Origin: Gammaproteobacteria bacterium
GTDB lineage: Bacteria; Pseudomonadota; Gammaproteobacteria; Xanthomonadales; SZUA-36
Length of the DNA stretch: 45,951 bases
Reading direction: 5' to 3'
Assembly: GCA_024279945.1 (NCBI GenBank)
Contig: JAJRRA010000074.1
Coordinates: forward strand, 1 to 45,951
Made by a program: the position numbers and the translations under genes. Numbering within the stretch: position 1 is the first letter of the stretch; each line of letters begins with the position of its first letter. Below, one piece after another: positions 17,902-26,177 of this stretch. The notes beneath the pieces are model-generated. The model did no database searches. It saw only the letters and a program-made list of their open reading frames with translations, and was not told the DNA's origin.

Positions 17902-18187
17902 TTCCCCTCGCTCCATGATCCGAATTGAAGTTGCCTTTGCAGCGCCGGACAGGCAGGTGTTGCTGGGCCTTTGGGTCCCGCAAGGCACGACCGTTGCAGA
18001 GGGTATTGAACTGTCCGCCATTCGGGACGAATTTCCTGCTTTGGATATCGACCTCACACGCGTGGGGATTTTCAGCCACAAAGTGCCCCTGGATCAGATA
18101 CTGATGGAAGGTGATCGTATCGAAATATACCGACCCCTGAGGGTCGACCCGATGGAAGTGCGCAGGCAACGCGCACTGAAAGGCTAA
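17891..18187 (+). CDS. rnfH: RnfH family protein (RatB)
   Basis: A 98-residue ubiquitin-like beta-grasp protein. It contains IRIEVAFAAPDRQVLLGLWVPQGTTVAEGIELS and VGIFSHKVPLDQILMEGDRIEIYRPLRVDPMEVRRQRA, the standard RnfH/UPF0125 signature. It starts inside the end of ratA; an internal ATG at 17915 is an alternative. The function is poorly known, and it is almost always paired with ratA. It ends eight bases before the convergent bamE stop. Confidence 0.93.
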   Translation: MASDSPRSMIRIEVAFAAPDRQVLLGLWVPQGTTVAEGIELSAIRDEFPALDIDLTRVGIFSHKVPLDQILMEGDRIEIYRPLRVDPMEVRRQRALKG

Positions 18188-18195
18188 AACGCCGG

Positions 18196-18846
18196 TCAGC
18201 CGTCGATGTCCGGCCCTGACACGCCATCGTCAGGGGTCTGATCCAGTATGTCCTGGTCTCTCTTGTATTCACGCTCTTTCAAGGGGTGTTCCTTGAGGGC
18301 TTTGATTTCCGGATCGTTTGAAAATGCTTCTTCTTTAGCGGATTTTATGGCTGCTGCCTGCGGGTCTGCCGGTGACTCTGCCGCCGTATCAGCCGACTTA
18401 ATTGCCTGTGTGTCAGCCTGTGTGTCAGCCTGTGTGTCAGCCTGTGTGTCAGCCTGTGTGTCAGCGGCTGGTTTTTTAGTGAAAGTGGCTACTTCATTCG
18501 CATCACCCGGTGTTTCATCAACGGTGGCTCCGAAGGGGTCGTCACGGCCGATGATGTCAACCAGAAGATCATTTTCGAATTTCAGTGTTACGGTACGCTC
18601 TACCATCTCACCGCCACGGCGGCTGAATGTCTGGACATAATCCCAGCGATTCTGATTGAAGGGGTCCATTACGGAGGGTGTGCCCAGCACAAAGAGCACC
18701 TGTCGTTTGTTCATGCCTTCATACAGTTCATCGAGATCTTCCTGCTCAATGGCATTCCCTTGCTGGATATTTTGTTTGTAAATCAATCCACAGCCAGTGC
18801 AGACGAGTGTGGCAAAAACAGTGCAAAATAGAAGACGAATTATCAT
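18196..18846 (-). CDS. bamE: BamE outer-membrane assembly lipoprotein with repeat-bearing C-terminal extension
   Basis: I take the ATG at 18846 (216 residues), because it places a lipoprotein signal (LLFCTVFATLVCTGC, Cys19) at the N-terminus. The BamE core follows: YKQNIQQGNAIEQEDLDELYEGMNKRQVLFVLGTPSVMDPFNQNRWDYVQTF. BamE is a subunit of the BAM machine that inserts outer-membrane proteins. Most family members end near residue 110-120. This one continues about 100 residues as a polar, Ala/Asp-rich tail with five DTQA repeats and a charged end (KEHPLKEREYKRD). It is divergent from fur, the usual arrangement. Confidence 0.92.
   Translation of the reverse strand: MIIRLLFCTVFATLVCTGCGLIYKQNIQQGNAIEQEDLDELYEGMNKRQVLFVLGTPSVMDPFNQNRWDYVQTFSRRGGEMVERTVTLKFENDLLVDIIGRDDPFGATVDETPGDANEVATFTKKPAADTQADTQADTQADTQADTQAIKSADTAAESPADPQAAAIKSAKEEAFSNDPEIKALKEHPLKEREYKRDQDILDQTPDDGVSGPDIDG
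18404..18463. repeat. Five perfect 12-bp tandem repeats inside bamE
   Basis: The plus strand carries GCCTGTGTGTCA five times without a mismatch (18404-18463), which encodes DTQA repeats in BamE on the minus strand. The unit length is a multiple of three, so copy-number changes would keep the frame. The perfect identity suggests recent expansion by slippage. Confidence 0.95.
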
Positions 18847-18993
18847 TCCTGACCTGGACCGATGTTTTTCGCGTAACGCGGAGAGCACGAATGATACAAT
18901 AACCCAGCCTGAAATTGTCACCGGAATAACAAGAAAACGCGAAGCCGACATATTTTATGATCGCAGAGACGCCGTAATCAGAGAGAGATAACC

Positions 18994-19398
18994 GTGGAAC
19001 CAAAAAACCTCAGAAAAGCCGGGCTGAAAGTTACCCATCCGCGCAAACGGATTCTGGAGATACTGGAAAACCAGCAGAACCGCCACCTTACCGCTGATGA
19101 TATTTACCGCAGTCTGGTCGAGGCCAACGAAGATATCGGTCTTGCTACCGTCTACCGTGTGCTCAACCAGTTTGAGTCAGCCGGCCTGGTGGAAAAACAT
19201 AACTTTGAAAGCGGTCAGGCGAATTACGAACTGGATTCAGGTGAACACCACGACCACATGGTCTGTGTAGAGACCGGCAAAGTTATTGAATTTGTCAGCA
19301 CGGAAATTGAAGCTGCCCAGAAAAAAATCGCCGATGCACATGGCTATGATATCGAAGACCATAGCCTGGTTATCTACGTCCGTCCCAAACAAAAATAA
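18994..19398 (+). CDS. fur: Ferric uptake regulator
   Basis: A 134-residue Fur protein starting with GTG. It has the winged-helix (LKVTHPRKRILEILENQ, LTADDIYRSLVEANEDIGLATVYRVLNQFESAGLV), the metal-binding GEHHDHMVC segment, and a C-terminal dimer domain ending YVRPKQK. The second cysteine of the E. coli CxxC pair is absent (CVET). Pseudomonas-type Fur proteins also lack it, so this is normal. It represses iron-uptake genes with Fe2+ as co-repressor. It is divergent from bamE and convergent with recN, separated from recN by a REP-like hairpin. Confidence 0.97.
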   Translation: MEPKNLRKAGLKVTHPRKRILEILENQQNRHLTADDIYRSLVEANEDIGLATVYRVLNQFESAGLVEKHNFESGQANYELDSGEHHDHMVCVETGKVIEFVSTEIEAAQKKIADAHGYDIEDHSLVIYVRPKQK

Positions 19399-19404
19399 GA
19401 GAAA

Positions 19405-19496
19405 CTGTAAGAGGCCCCTTGGGGCCGACTGAAAAGCTTCCTTGATTCATCTGCTTTCCTGACAAAAGCATATCGCCCGCAAGCGGACTCTTACAG
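19405..19496. repeat. REP-like pair between fur and recN
   Basis: CTGTAAGAGGCCCCTTGGGGCCGAC (19405-19429) and the inverted half ATCGCCCGCAAGCGGACTCTTACAG (19472-19496) form a REP doublet with outer arms CTGTAAGAG / CTCTTACAG. Each half is itself a small hairpin (GGCCCC/GGGGCC; CCGC/GCGG). The right half contains the recN stop codon. Convergent position between two genes suggests use as a shared terminator. Confidence 0.85.
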
Positions 19497-21161
19497 AGTA
19501 GCGGCAGTCGCCAGGAGTTCACTGGCGTGGGCCCTGCTTTGTGCAGACAGGCGACCGCTGAGCATGCGGGCAATTTCATCAATGCGTTCTTTTTCGGCCA
19601 GCAGGCAGGTTTCCACACGGGTTGCCTGGCCTGAGGAAGTCTTTTGCACCTGGAACTGCTGATCAGCGCAAACCGCAACCTGGGCCAGGTGGGTCACACA
19701 AAGAGCCTGGCCGGAAACAGACAGGCTTCTCAGCAGGGCGCCAACTGCGTTCGCGGTATCACCCCCGATCCCGGCATCAACTTCATCGAATATCTGGGTC
19801 TGCGTGGCGTCTCCGGATTTGGATGCCACCTTGATGGCAAGACTGATGCGGGACAACTCGCCACCGGAGGCTACTTTCTGCAGTGGACCCGGCGCTGTTC
19901 CCGGGTTGGCGCTGACCCGTAGCTCAAGACGGTCGTTGCCTCGCGGTGTGGGTAGTGCATCACCATCGTACAGAACATCAAATTCAAAACGCCCGCCCTC
20001 CATTCCCATTTCTTTCATGAGTTCACTGACTGCTTTTGACAGATAAGCTGCCCGTGAACGGCGGGACTGGCTCAGATCCCGGGCCGCCTTGCGAAAATTC
20101 TGGCGTGCCTGGTCCAGCCTGGGTTCAAGTTCCGCCAGTCGCTGATCTATGCTGCCGGCGCGCTGCAGGCGTTGTTGCAGATTTTGCAAAACCTCAGCCA
20201 GTTGCTCAGGCTGCACTCGATGCTTGCGTGCCAGGTCGTACTGGCTGCGCAGTTTTTGTTCAATTCTGGCGAGACGATCGGGGCCACAGTCCATCCGTGA
20301 CAGTGCGGCCTGGAGGCTGCCACGTGCTTCTTCACAATTGATTGCGGCCTCGCTGAGCAGTTGCACGGCTTCACTGATGTCCGGGTCAAGTGCGGCGTAT
20401 TCCCGCAGTTGGCCGATCGCCACATGGAGCGTAGCGCTGATGCCGGTTTGTTCTGTTGTCAGGGCGGCCTGGGCGAATTGCAGTGCTGCGCTGATTTCAC
20501 TCCCTCGCGCCAGGCGGCGGTGTTCCGTTTCCAGCGCCTGGAACTCTCCGGATGAAAGCAGGGCGTCCTCGAGTTCCCGCAGTTGGTATTGCAATAGCTC
20601 GGCATCTCCGGCATCCAACGGCGACTCATTGAGCAGTTGCCGCTTTTCTTCTTCCAGGTGGTTCCATACCTGGTAACGGGAGTCAACTGCTTCGAGTTGC
20701 CTGTCATGTGTGTTACAGCCATCGAGAAGACGAAACTGCTCGGCACGGTGCACCAGGCGCGTGTGTTCATTCTGACCGTGAATCTCAATCAGCAAATCAC
20801 CCAGTTCGGCCATCTGTTGCAGGGTGACCGATGTGCCGTTGATCCATGCCCTGGAGCGCCCGTTGTCAACGATCAATCGCCGCAGCAGACAGTCCTGGCC
20901 TATATCAAGTTCTGCATCCTGCAGCCAGGCCAGGGCCAGGCTGTCTTCCTCAAGCTCAAATTCAGCACTGAGTTCAGCTCTGGAAGCACCGCTGCGGATG
21001 GCCGCTGTGTCAGCCCGGTTGCCCTTGAGCAGACCCAGGGCATCGACCAGGATGGATTTCCCCGCCCCGGTCTCACCGGTGATTGCGGTGAAACCGCCGC
21101 TGAATTCCAGATCCAGTGATTCAATAATGGCAAAGTCACGAATTTGTAGAAAACTGAGCAT
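19491..21161 (-). CDS. recN: DNA repair ATPase RecN
   Basis: About 556 residues from the ATG near 21161 (MLSFLQIRDFAIIESLDLEF); the longer frame to 21233 adds 24 residues not seen in the family. It is an SMC-like ATPase with Walker A GETGAGKS near residue 35, a central coiled-coil region rich in Glu, Arg and Leu (about 150-370), and a C-terminal signature/Walker B segment (SGGELSRISLAIKV, IFDEVDAGIGG). RecN helps to tether broken DNA ends during double-strand-break repair and is SOS-induced in many bacteria. I did not find a clear LexA box upstream. Its stop lies in a REP half-site. Confidence 0.96.
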   Translation of the reverse strand: MLSFLQIRDFAIIESLDLEFSGGFTAITGETGAGKSILVDALGLLKGNRADTAAIRSGASRAELSAEFELEEDSLALAWLQDAELDIGQDCLLRRLIVDNGRSRAWINGTSVTLQQMAELGDLLIEIHGQNEHTRLVHRAEQFRLLDGCNTHDRQLEAVDSRYQVWNHLEEEKRQLLNESPLDAGDAELLQYQLRELEDALLSSGEFQALETEHRRLARGSEISAALQFAQAALTTEQTGISATLHVAIGQLREYAALDPDISEAVQLLSEAAINCEEARGSLQAALSRMDCGPDRLARIEQKLRSQYDLARKHRVQPEQLAEVLQNLQQRLQRAGSIDQRLAELEPRLDQARQNFRKAARDLSQSRRSRAAYLSKAVSELMKEMGMEGGRFEFDVLYDGDALPTPRGNDRLELRVSANPGTAPGPLQKVASGGELSRISLAIKVASKSGDATQTQIFDEVDAGIGGDTANAVGALLRSLSVSGQALCVTHLAQVAVCADQQFQVQKTSSGQATRVETCLLAEKERIDEIARMLSGRLSAQSRAHASELLATAATL

Positions 21162-21269
21162 CTGTCCGGTCTGTAGAAAATTCCAAAGGGCCAAGCTGCA
21201 ATATGCAGGCTGATACTCTATCAAGGACATCATAAGCGGTACAGCAATCCGGCAAGTGAAGGAAAATTG

Positions 21270-21297
21270 CTTGAATCAACCCACGCCAACCCCATAT
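21270..21297 (+). promoter_or_regulatory. Sigma-32 heat-shock promoter of grpE
   Basis: CTTGAAT at 21270-21276, a 13-bp spacer, and CCCCATAT at 21290-21297 match the RpoH consensus (CTTGAAA, 11-15 bp, CCCCATnT) closely. It lies 70 bp upstream of the grpE start, in the divergent gap with recN. Confidence 0.85.
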
Positions 21298-21366
21298 TTT
21301 TGCCAGATTCATAAAAGTAGGTCAACGAGAGCAGTGAAACTGTTCTTGCACGAGGAGTTTGAAGCC

Positions 21367-21957
21367 GTGGCAGATAAAAAGCAGAACCCATTTGAACAAA
21401 CTGTGGAAAAAGACCCGGAAGCAACGGTTAGCCCGGACCTGGGTGATGAAGTCGCCGAAGCACCGGTGGAAAAGATCGTGGAGAACGAACTGGAGCAGAT
21501 GGAATCAGCGCTGATCAAGGCCGAGGAGGAGTTGGTCACACACCGTGACGCAATGCTTCGTATGCAGGCGGAGATGGAAAATCTTCGCAAGCGCCTGATC
21601 CGTGACCTGGAGAAATCCCGCAAACTCGCGCTGGAACGGATCATGAAGGACCTGCTCCAGGTGCGTGACAGCATGGAACTTGGTCTGGAAACTGATAGCG
21701 AGTCAGCTACAGCAGAGCAATTACTGGAAGGCCAGGCACTGACCTTCAAATTGTTTGACAAGGTGCTGCAGGATCATGACCTGGAACTGATTGATCCTCA
21801 AGGTGAGCCATTTAATCCGGAATTTCACCAGGCCGTCACCGTGTTGCCATCTGACGAGATTGAACCGAACAGTGTGGTGGAAGTCCTGCAAAAAGGATTC
21901 AAACTGCATGACCGGTTGCTGCGTCCGGCCATGGTCGTGGTTTCAGGAAAACCTTGA
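21367..21957 (+). CDS. grpE: Nucleotide exchange factor GrpE
   Basis: I place the start at the GTG at 21367 (196 residues), which has a GAGGAG ribosome-binding site nine bases upstream; a longer open frame starts at 21256 but would run through the promoter. The protein has an acidic N-terminus, a long helix (EEELVTHRDAMLRMQAEMENLRKRLIRDLEKSRK) and the C-terminal GrpE beta domain (FNPEFHQAVTVLPSDEIEPNSVVEVLQKGFKLHDRLLRPAMVVVS). GrpE releases ADP from DnaK. It begins the grpE-dnaK-dnaJ heat-shock group and is preceded by a sigma-32 promoter. Confidence 0.95.
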   Translation: MADKKQNPFEQTVEKDPEATVSPDLGDEVAEAPVEKIVENELEQMESALIKAEEELVTHRDAMLRMQAEMENLRKRLIRDLEKSRKLALERIMKDLLQVRDSMELGLETDSESATAEQLLEGQALTFKLFDKVLQDHDLELIDPQGEPFNPEFHQAVTVLPSDEIEPNSVVEVLQKGFKLHDRLLRPAMVVVSGKP

Positions 21958-21986
21958 GGCCGGTGATTCGATCCACTGGAGAATAA

Positions 21987-22013
21987 TTGAAAAACGCTTG
22001 GGAAACCCCATCT
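21987..22013 (+). promoter_or_regulatory. Sigma-32 heat-shock promoter of dnaK
   Basis: TTGAAA (21987-21992), 13 bp, then CCCCATCT (22006-22013) fits the RpoH consensus very well. It lies 55 bp before the dnaK start. It gives dnaK a second heat-shock start in addition to read-through from grpE. Confidence 0.87.
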
Positions 22014-22068
22014 CAGGTGCATTAGGAATTAAATTATTTATTAACGAATTATTTGGGAGATATTACAC

Positions 22069-23991
22069 ATGGGCAAGATAATTGGTATTGATCTGGGTAC
22101 CACCAATTCCTGCGTCGCAGTGATGGAAGGTGGTCAGCCCAAGGTGATCGAAAATGCCGAAGGCGATCGCACAACGCCCTCCATTGTCGCTTTCACCAAG
22201 GACGATGAGGTGCTGGTGGGCCAGCCGGCCAAGCGCCAGGCGGTCACCAACCCCGCCAACACGCTGTTTGCCGTCAAGCGTCTGATCGGACGCAAGTTCA
22301 GCGAGGACGTGGTGCAGAAGGACCGTGACCTGGTTCCCTACAACATCGTCAAGGCTGAAAATGGTGACGCCTGGGTTGAAGCCGACGGCAAGAAAATGGC
22401 TCCGCCGGAAGTTTCTGCACGCGTGCTGATGAAAATGAAGAAAACGGCTGAAGATTACCTGGGTGAGGAAGTCACCGAGGCGGTCATCACCGTGCCGGCC
22501 TATTTCAACGATTCCCAGCGTCAGGCAACCAAGGACGCCGGCCGGATCGCAGGCCTGACGGTCAAACGCATCATCAACGAGCCAACTGCCGCTGCGCTGG
22601 CCTATGGCATGGACAAGAAAGCCGGTGACAGTGTAATCGCCGTTTACGACCTCGGTGGCGGCACCTTTGATATTTCCATCATTGAGATCGCCAATGTTGA
22701 CGGTGAGTTTCAGTTCGAAGTGCTGGCAACCAACGGTGACACTTTCCTCGGCGGTGAAGATTTTGACAAGCGGGTGATGGATTACCTGGTGGATGAGTTC
22801 AAGAAAGACCAGGGTTTCGATCTGCGCAATGATCCTTTGGCCTTGCAGCGTCTGAAAGAGGCATCCGAGCGCGCCAAGATCGAATTGAGCAGTGGCCAGC
22901 AGACCGAGGTCAACTTGCCCTATATCACCGCAGATGCCAGTGGTCCCAAGCACCTGAACATCAAGCTGACCCGCGCCAAGTTGGAAGCACTGGTGGATGA
23001 CCTGGTGTCACGCACGATTGGCCCCTGCCGTACCGCGCTGGATGATGCTGGCCTCAAGGTCTCTGATATCAACGATGTGATCCTGGTTGGTGGCCAGACC
23101 CGCATGCCCAAGGTGCAGGCAGCGGTTGCTGAGTTTTATAACCGTGAACCACGCAAAGATGTCAATCCGGATGAGGCTGTGGCTGTTGGCGCCGCCATCC
23201 AGGCCGGTGTGCTGGCCGGTGATGTGAAAGACGTTCTGTTGCTGGCTGTCACGCCCTTGTCCCTGGGTATCGAGACGCTGGGTGGTGTCATGACCAAGTT
23301 GATCGAGAAGAACACCACCATCCCAACCAAGGCATCACAGGTTTTCTCCACGGCAGAGGACAATCAGTCCGCGGTCACGGTTCATGTGCTGCAGGGTGAA
23401 CGTGAGATGGCTTCGGCCAACAAGTCACTGGCTCGTTTCGACCTTTCCGGTATTGCACCGGCCATGCGCGGCATTCCCCAGGTCGAGGTGACCTTCGATA
23501 TCGATGCCAACGGCATCATGCACGTCAGCGCGATCGACAAGGCCACCGGCAAGGAGCAGAAGGTTGAAATCAAGGCAGGTTCCGGCTTGTCCGAAGAAGA
23601 GATTGATCGCATGGTAAGCGATGCCGAAACCCACGCGGAGGAGGATCGTAAATTCCACGAACTGGTGACAGCGCGGAATAACGCCGATGCCATGGCCCAC
23701 GCCACGCGCAGCAGTTTGAAAGAACTGGGCGACAAGATCAGTGAAGATGATCGGAAGTCGGTTGAAAGCACCATTGAAGCCGTTGAGGAAGCAATCAAGA
23801 GCGATGACAAGGAGGCAATTGAAGCTTCTATCGAGAAGCTGACCGCGGCCGCTCAGGTGATTTACCAGCAGGCGGCTGAACAGGCACAGGCTGAAGGTGA
23901 AGCGGAAGCTGCAGCGGAAGCGGCTTCAGGCAATGACGATGTGGTTGACGCCGAGTTCGAGGAAGTAGACGAAGAAAAGAAAGAAGACTGA
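22069..23991 (+). CDS. dnaK: Molecular chaperone DnaK (Hsp70)
   Basis: The 640-residue protein has all Hsp70 signatures: [14 protein letters not shown] at the N-terminus, the phosphate-2 segment [13 protein letters not shown], and [14 protein letters not shown] substrate-binding domain (about 390-505) and helical lid end in the [10 protein letters not shown] tail typical of proteobacterial DnaK. It folds proteins together with DnaJ and GrpE, encoded on either side. A strong ribosome-binding site (GGGAG) precedes ATG. A near-perfect intrinsic terminator follows 20 bases after the stop, so dnaJ may be expressed separately or by read-through. Confidence 0.99.
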   Translation: MGKIIGIDLGTTNSCVAVMEGGQPKVIENAEGDRTTPSIVAFTKDDEVLVGQPAKRQAVTNPANTLFAVKRLIGRKFSEDVVQKDRDLVPYNIVKAENGDAWVEADGKKMAPPEVSARVLMKMKKTAEDYLGEEVTEAVITVPAYFNDSQRQATKDAGRIAGLTVKRIINEPTAAALAYGMDKKAGDSVIAVYDLGGGTFDISIIEIANVDGEFQFEVLATNGDTFLGGEDFDKRVMDYLVDEFKKDQGFDLRNDPLALQRLKEASERAKIELSSGQQTEVNLPYITADASGPKHLNIKLTRAKLEALVDDLVSRTIGPCRTALDDAGLKVSDINDVILVGGQTRMPKVQAAVAEFYNREPRKDVNPDEAVAVGAAIQAGVLAGDVKDVLLLAVTPLSLGIETLGGVMTKLIEKNTTIPTKASQVFSTAEDNQSAVTVHVLQGEREMASANKSLARFDLSGIAPAMRGIPQVEVTFDIDANGIMHVSAIDKATGKEQKVEIKAGSGLSEEEIDRMVSDAETHAEEDRKFHELVTARNNADAMAHATRSSLKELGDKISEDDRKSVESTIEAVEEAIKSDDKEAIEASIEKLTAAAQVIYQQAAEQAQAEGEAEAAAEAASGNDDVVDAEFEEVDEEKKED

Positions 23992-24010
23992 TCAATTCAG
24001 GCTTTGTATA

Positions 24011-24038
24011 AAAAACCCCGGCGCTTGTCGGGGTTTTT
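24011..24038. terminator. Intrinsic terminator after dnaK
   Basis: AAAAACCCCG (24011-24020), loop GCGCTTGT, CGGGGTTTTT (24029-24038): a perfect GC-rich stem flanked by A and T tracts, 20 bases past the dnaK stop. Confidence 0.92.
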
Positions 24039-24061
24039 TATGGAAAGATGTTTGCGGGCGC

Positions 24062-24126
24062 AGGTAAGAGGCCCCTTGGGGCCGAAACATGTTTTAGGAG
24101 CAATCGTCCGCAAGCGGACTCCAACA
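24062..24126. repeat. REP-like pair between dnaK and dnaJ
   Basis: GGTAAGAGGCCCCTTGGGGCCGAA (from about 24063) and ATCGTCCGCAAGCGGACTCCAACA (24103-24126) repeat the two halves seen after fur and after prfB, here with a degenerate outer end (CCAACA in place of CTTACA). It lies in the only spacer between dnaK and dnaJ, after the terminator. Confidence 0.82.
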
Positions 24127-24185
24127 AGCCTTGAAATACAGCATCAGCAACCCCAAAACTGCTGCAGAATAAGTGGAAACCTGGC

Positions 24186-25316
24186 ATGTCCAAACGCGAT
24201 TACTACGAAATTCTCGGTGTTCAAAAGTCAGCGACAGACGATGAGCTGAAAAAGGCTTATCGCCGACTGGCGATGAAACATCATCCGGACCGCAATCCGG
24301 ATGATGACAGCTCACATGTGAAATTCAAGGAAGCCAAAGAGGCGTATGAGATTCTCAAGGATCCCTCGAAGCGGTCGGCCTATGACCAGTTTGGTCATGC
24401 AGGGGTCGATGCAAGCGCTCGTGGGCCGGGTGGTCCCGGTGGGTTCCACGGTGATGTCGGTGATATTCTCGGTGATATTTTCGGCGATATCTTTGGTGGT
24501 GGCCGCAGGGGTGGTCAGCAGCGCCAACGTGGAGCAGATCTGCGTTTTTCGCTGGATTTGGACCTGGAAGATGCAGTCAGGGGGCTGACGCGCGAGATCA
24601 AGGTGCCCACGCTTGGCAAGTGTAAAACCTGCGATGGCAGTGGCGCCAAAGACGGCAAGAAAGAAACCTGCGGTACTTGTGGTGGTGTCGGTCAGGTACG
24701 TATGCAACAGGGGATTTTCTCGGTTCAGCAGACCTGTCCGGCCTGTCAGGGTGCCGGGCAGCGCATCAGCAATCCCTGTCCCGCCTGTCACGGCCAGGGC
24801 AGGGTGCGCGAAACCCGGACGCTTTCGGTGAAAATCCCGGCCGGAGTTGATACCGGAGACCGGATTCGCCTGTCGGGTGAGGGTGAAGCAGGTATGTCCG
24901 GCGCACCCTGTGGTGACCTGTATGTCGAAGTCCGGGTTAAGCAGCATGGAATATTTGAACGCGATGGTGATGAGTTGTACTGCGAGGTTCCAATTATTTT
25001 CACTCTTGCAGTGCTGGGTGGCGAATTGGAAATTCCAACACTGGATGGTCAGGTCAAGCTCAAAATTCCGAAAGAAACACAGACCGGCCGCATGTTCCGG
25101 TTGAAAGGCAAGGGCATGAAATCCGTTCGCAGCCACCGAACGGGTGACCTGATGTGTCGCGTTGTCGTTGAGACGCCCGTCAAACTGACCCGTGAGCAAA
25201 AAGATTTGCTGAAACAGTTTGAACATTCGTATACAAACGACAACACAGTGCATAACCCAAAGGCTCATTCCTGGCTGAAAGGTGTGCGCGAATTCTTTGA
25301 CCGCATGACTTCATGA
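24186..25316 (+). CDS. dnaJ: Co-chaperone DnaJ (Hsp40)
   Basis: The 376-residue type I DnaJ has a J domain with the HPD motif at residues 33-35 ([10 protein letters not shown]), a Gly/Phe-rich linker, and four CxxCxGxG zinc-binding repeats ([32 protein letters not shown]). A C-terminal substrate-binding domain follows. It stimulates the DnaK ATPase and delivers clients. Its gene follows the dnaK terminator and REP pair by about 60 bp; no sigma-32 promoter of its own is evident. Confidence 0.98.
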   Translation: MSKRDYYEILGVQKSATDDELKKAYRRLAMKHHPDRNPDDDSSHVKFKEAKEAYEILKDPSKRSAYDQFGHAGVDASARGPGGPGGFHGDVGDILGDIFGDIFGGGRRGGQQRQRGADLRFSLDLDLEDAVRGLTREIKVPTLGKCKTCDGSGAKDGKKETCGTCGGVGQVRMQQGIFSVQQTCPACQGAGQRISNPCPACHGQGRVRETRTLSVKIPAGVDTGDRIRLSGEGEAGMSGAPCGDLYVEVRVKQHGIFERDGDELYCEVPIIFTLAVLGGELEIPTLDGQVKLKIPKETQTGRMFRLKGKGMKSVRSHRTGDLMCRVVVETPVKLTREQKDLLKQFEHSYTNDNTVHNPKAHSWLKGVREFFDRMTS

Positions 25317-25326
25317 GTCGCCGTTG

Positions 25327-26046
25327 ATGCTGCATGTCGCAATCCATGGATCGGGCCGAATGGCGAAAGCGATATCAGGCGCTGCGATTTCACAGGACGA
25401 CGTAATGATCACGGCTACCGTGGCGCCTGAGGCGCCGGACTGGGGAAGTTCTCATGCTCATTCTTTTTCACTCGATGCGCTCCCGGCCCTGCCGGCATTG
25501 CTGATTGATTTCACTTTGCCGGAGGGAACCCGCATGGCCGCCGATTGGTGTGCACACAATGACGTAGCACTGCTGAGTGGTGTCACAGGCCTGCCGGACG
25601 ATGTCCATGCGGCATTGCGAACTGCAGCGAAAACCGTGCCGGTCCTGTGGTCGCCAAACCTGAGCCTGGGCATCAATCTGCTGGCTGAGTTAGCCCGGCA
25701 GGCCGCCGCCGTTCTTGACCCGGATACCCCGGTCGCCATTGAGGACATCCATCACCAGTGGAAAAAGGATGCCCCGTCGGGCACGGCCCTGATGCTGGGC
25801 GAGACGATTAGCGCCCAGCGCGGTGGTGCAGGCGGGGCAATCAAATACTCATCCATCCGCGAGGGTGAGATCGTTGGTGAACACAAGGTAACCTTCCATC
25901 TGGCGGGCGAAGAATTTGACCTGGTGCACCGGGCACACGACCGCAGTATCTACGCACTGGGTGCGCTGGCCGCAGGTAAATGGCTGCTCGAACAGCCCGC
26001 CGGTCTGTACTCCGCCGCAGACTGGCTTGGCAGCCTGAACAGCTAA
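25327..26046 (+). CDS. dapB: 4-hydroxy-tetrahydrodipicolinate reductase
   Basis: The protein has 239 residues from the ATG at 25327 (a TTG lies one codon earlier). An N-terminal Rossmann segment (VAIHGSGRMAKAI) binds NAD(P)H, and the DapB catalytic motif appears as IEDIHHQWKKDAPSGTAL with the active-site His pair and Lys. The C-terminus has IYALGALAAGKWL. It catalyses the second step of the diaminopimelate/lysine route. It is about 30 residues shorter than E. coli DapB, mainly in the N-terminal half, and the usual GxxGRMG reads GSGRMA. It follows dnaJ by ten bases, a common gammaproteobacterial order. Confidence 0.92.
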   Translation: MLHVAIHGSGRMAKAISGAAISQDDVMITATVAPEAPDWGSSHAHSFSLDALPALPALLIDFTLPEGTRMAADWCAHNDVALLSGVTGLPDDVHAALRTAAKTVPVLWSPNLSLGINLLAELARQAAAVLDPDTPVAIEDIHHQWKKDAPSGTALMLGETISAQRGGAGGAIKYSSIREGEIVGEHKVTFHLAGEEFDLVHRAHDRSIYALGALAAGKWLLEQPAGLYSAADWLGSLNS

Positions 26047-26095
26047 ACATTCGTAATTAGTTAGACAAGGCAGGCGCGCTCCGATAAAATCTGAA

Positions 26096-26156
26096 CGCTT
26101 AGAACAACACCATCGAATTTCTAAGCGGGAATAGCCTGGCAAAGCTTTCCCGTTTT
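26096..26156 (+). promoter_or_regulatory. Attenuator-like double hairpin upstream of carA
   Basis: Hairpin 1: CGCTTAGAA (26096-26104) with TTCTAAGCG (26119-26127). Hairpin 2: CGGGAA(T)AGC (26126-26135) with GCTTTCCCG (26144-26152), followed by TTTT. Hairpin 2 is an intrinsic-terminator shape and shares two bases with hairpin 1, so the two partly compete. Only about 20 bases separate the T-tract from the carA start codon, too little for another promoter, so any transcript reaching carA must pass it. Confidence 0.55.
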
Positions 26157-26177
26157 GCGTATCTGGAGAAAGGTATT

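Noticed and set aside
18404-18463. Possible CRISPR or regulatory repeat in the 12-bp tandem array
   Set aside because: The array lies in frame inside bamE, encodes DTQA units and has no spacers.
18994-19398. Loss of a zinc-site cysteine in Fur
   Set aside because: The second Cys of CxxC is missing (CVET), but Fur of Pseudomonas type naturally lacks it, so this is not a defect.
22063-22953. Long minus-strand frame inside dnaK (296 residues)
   Set aside because: It is the antisense of a well-supported dnaK frame, has low-complexity composition driven by the dnaK codons and no recognisable motif. Similar long antisense frames opposite carB, recJ and the TonB receptor were dropped for the same reason.
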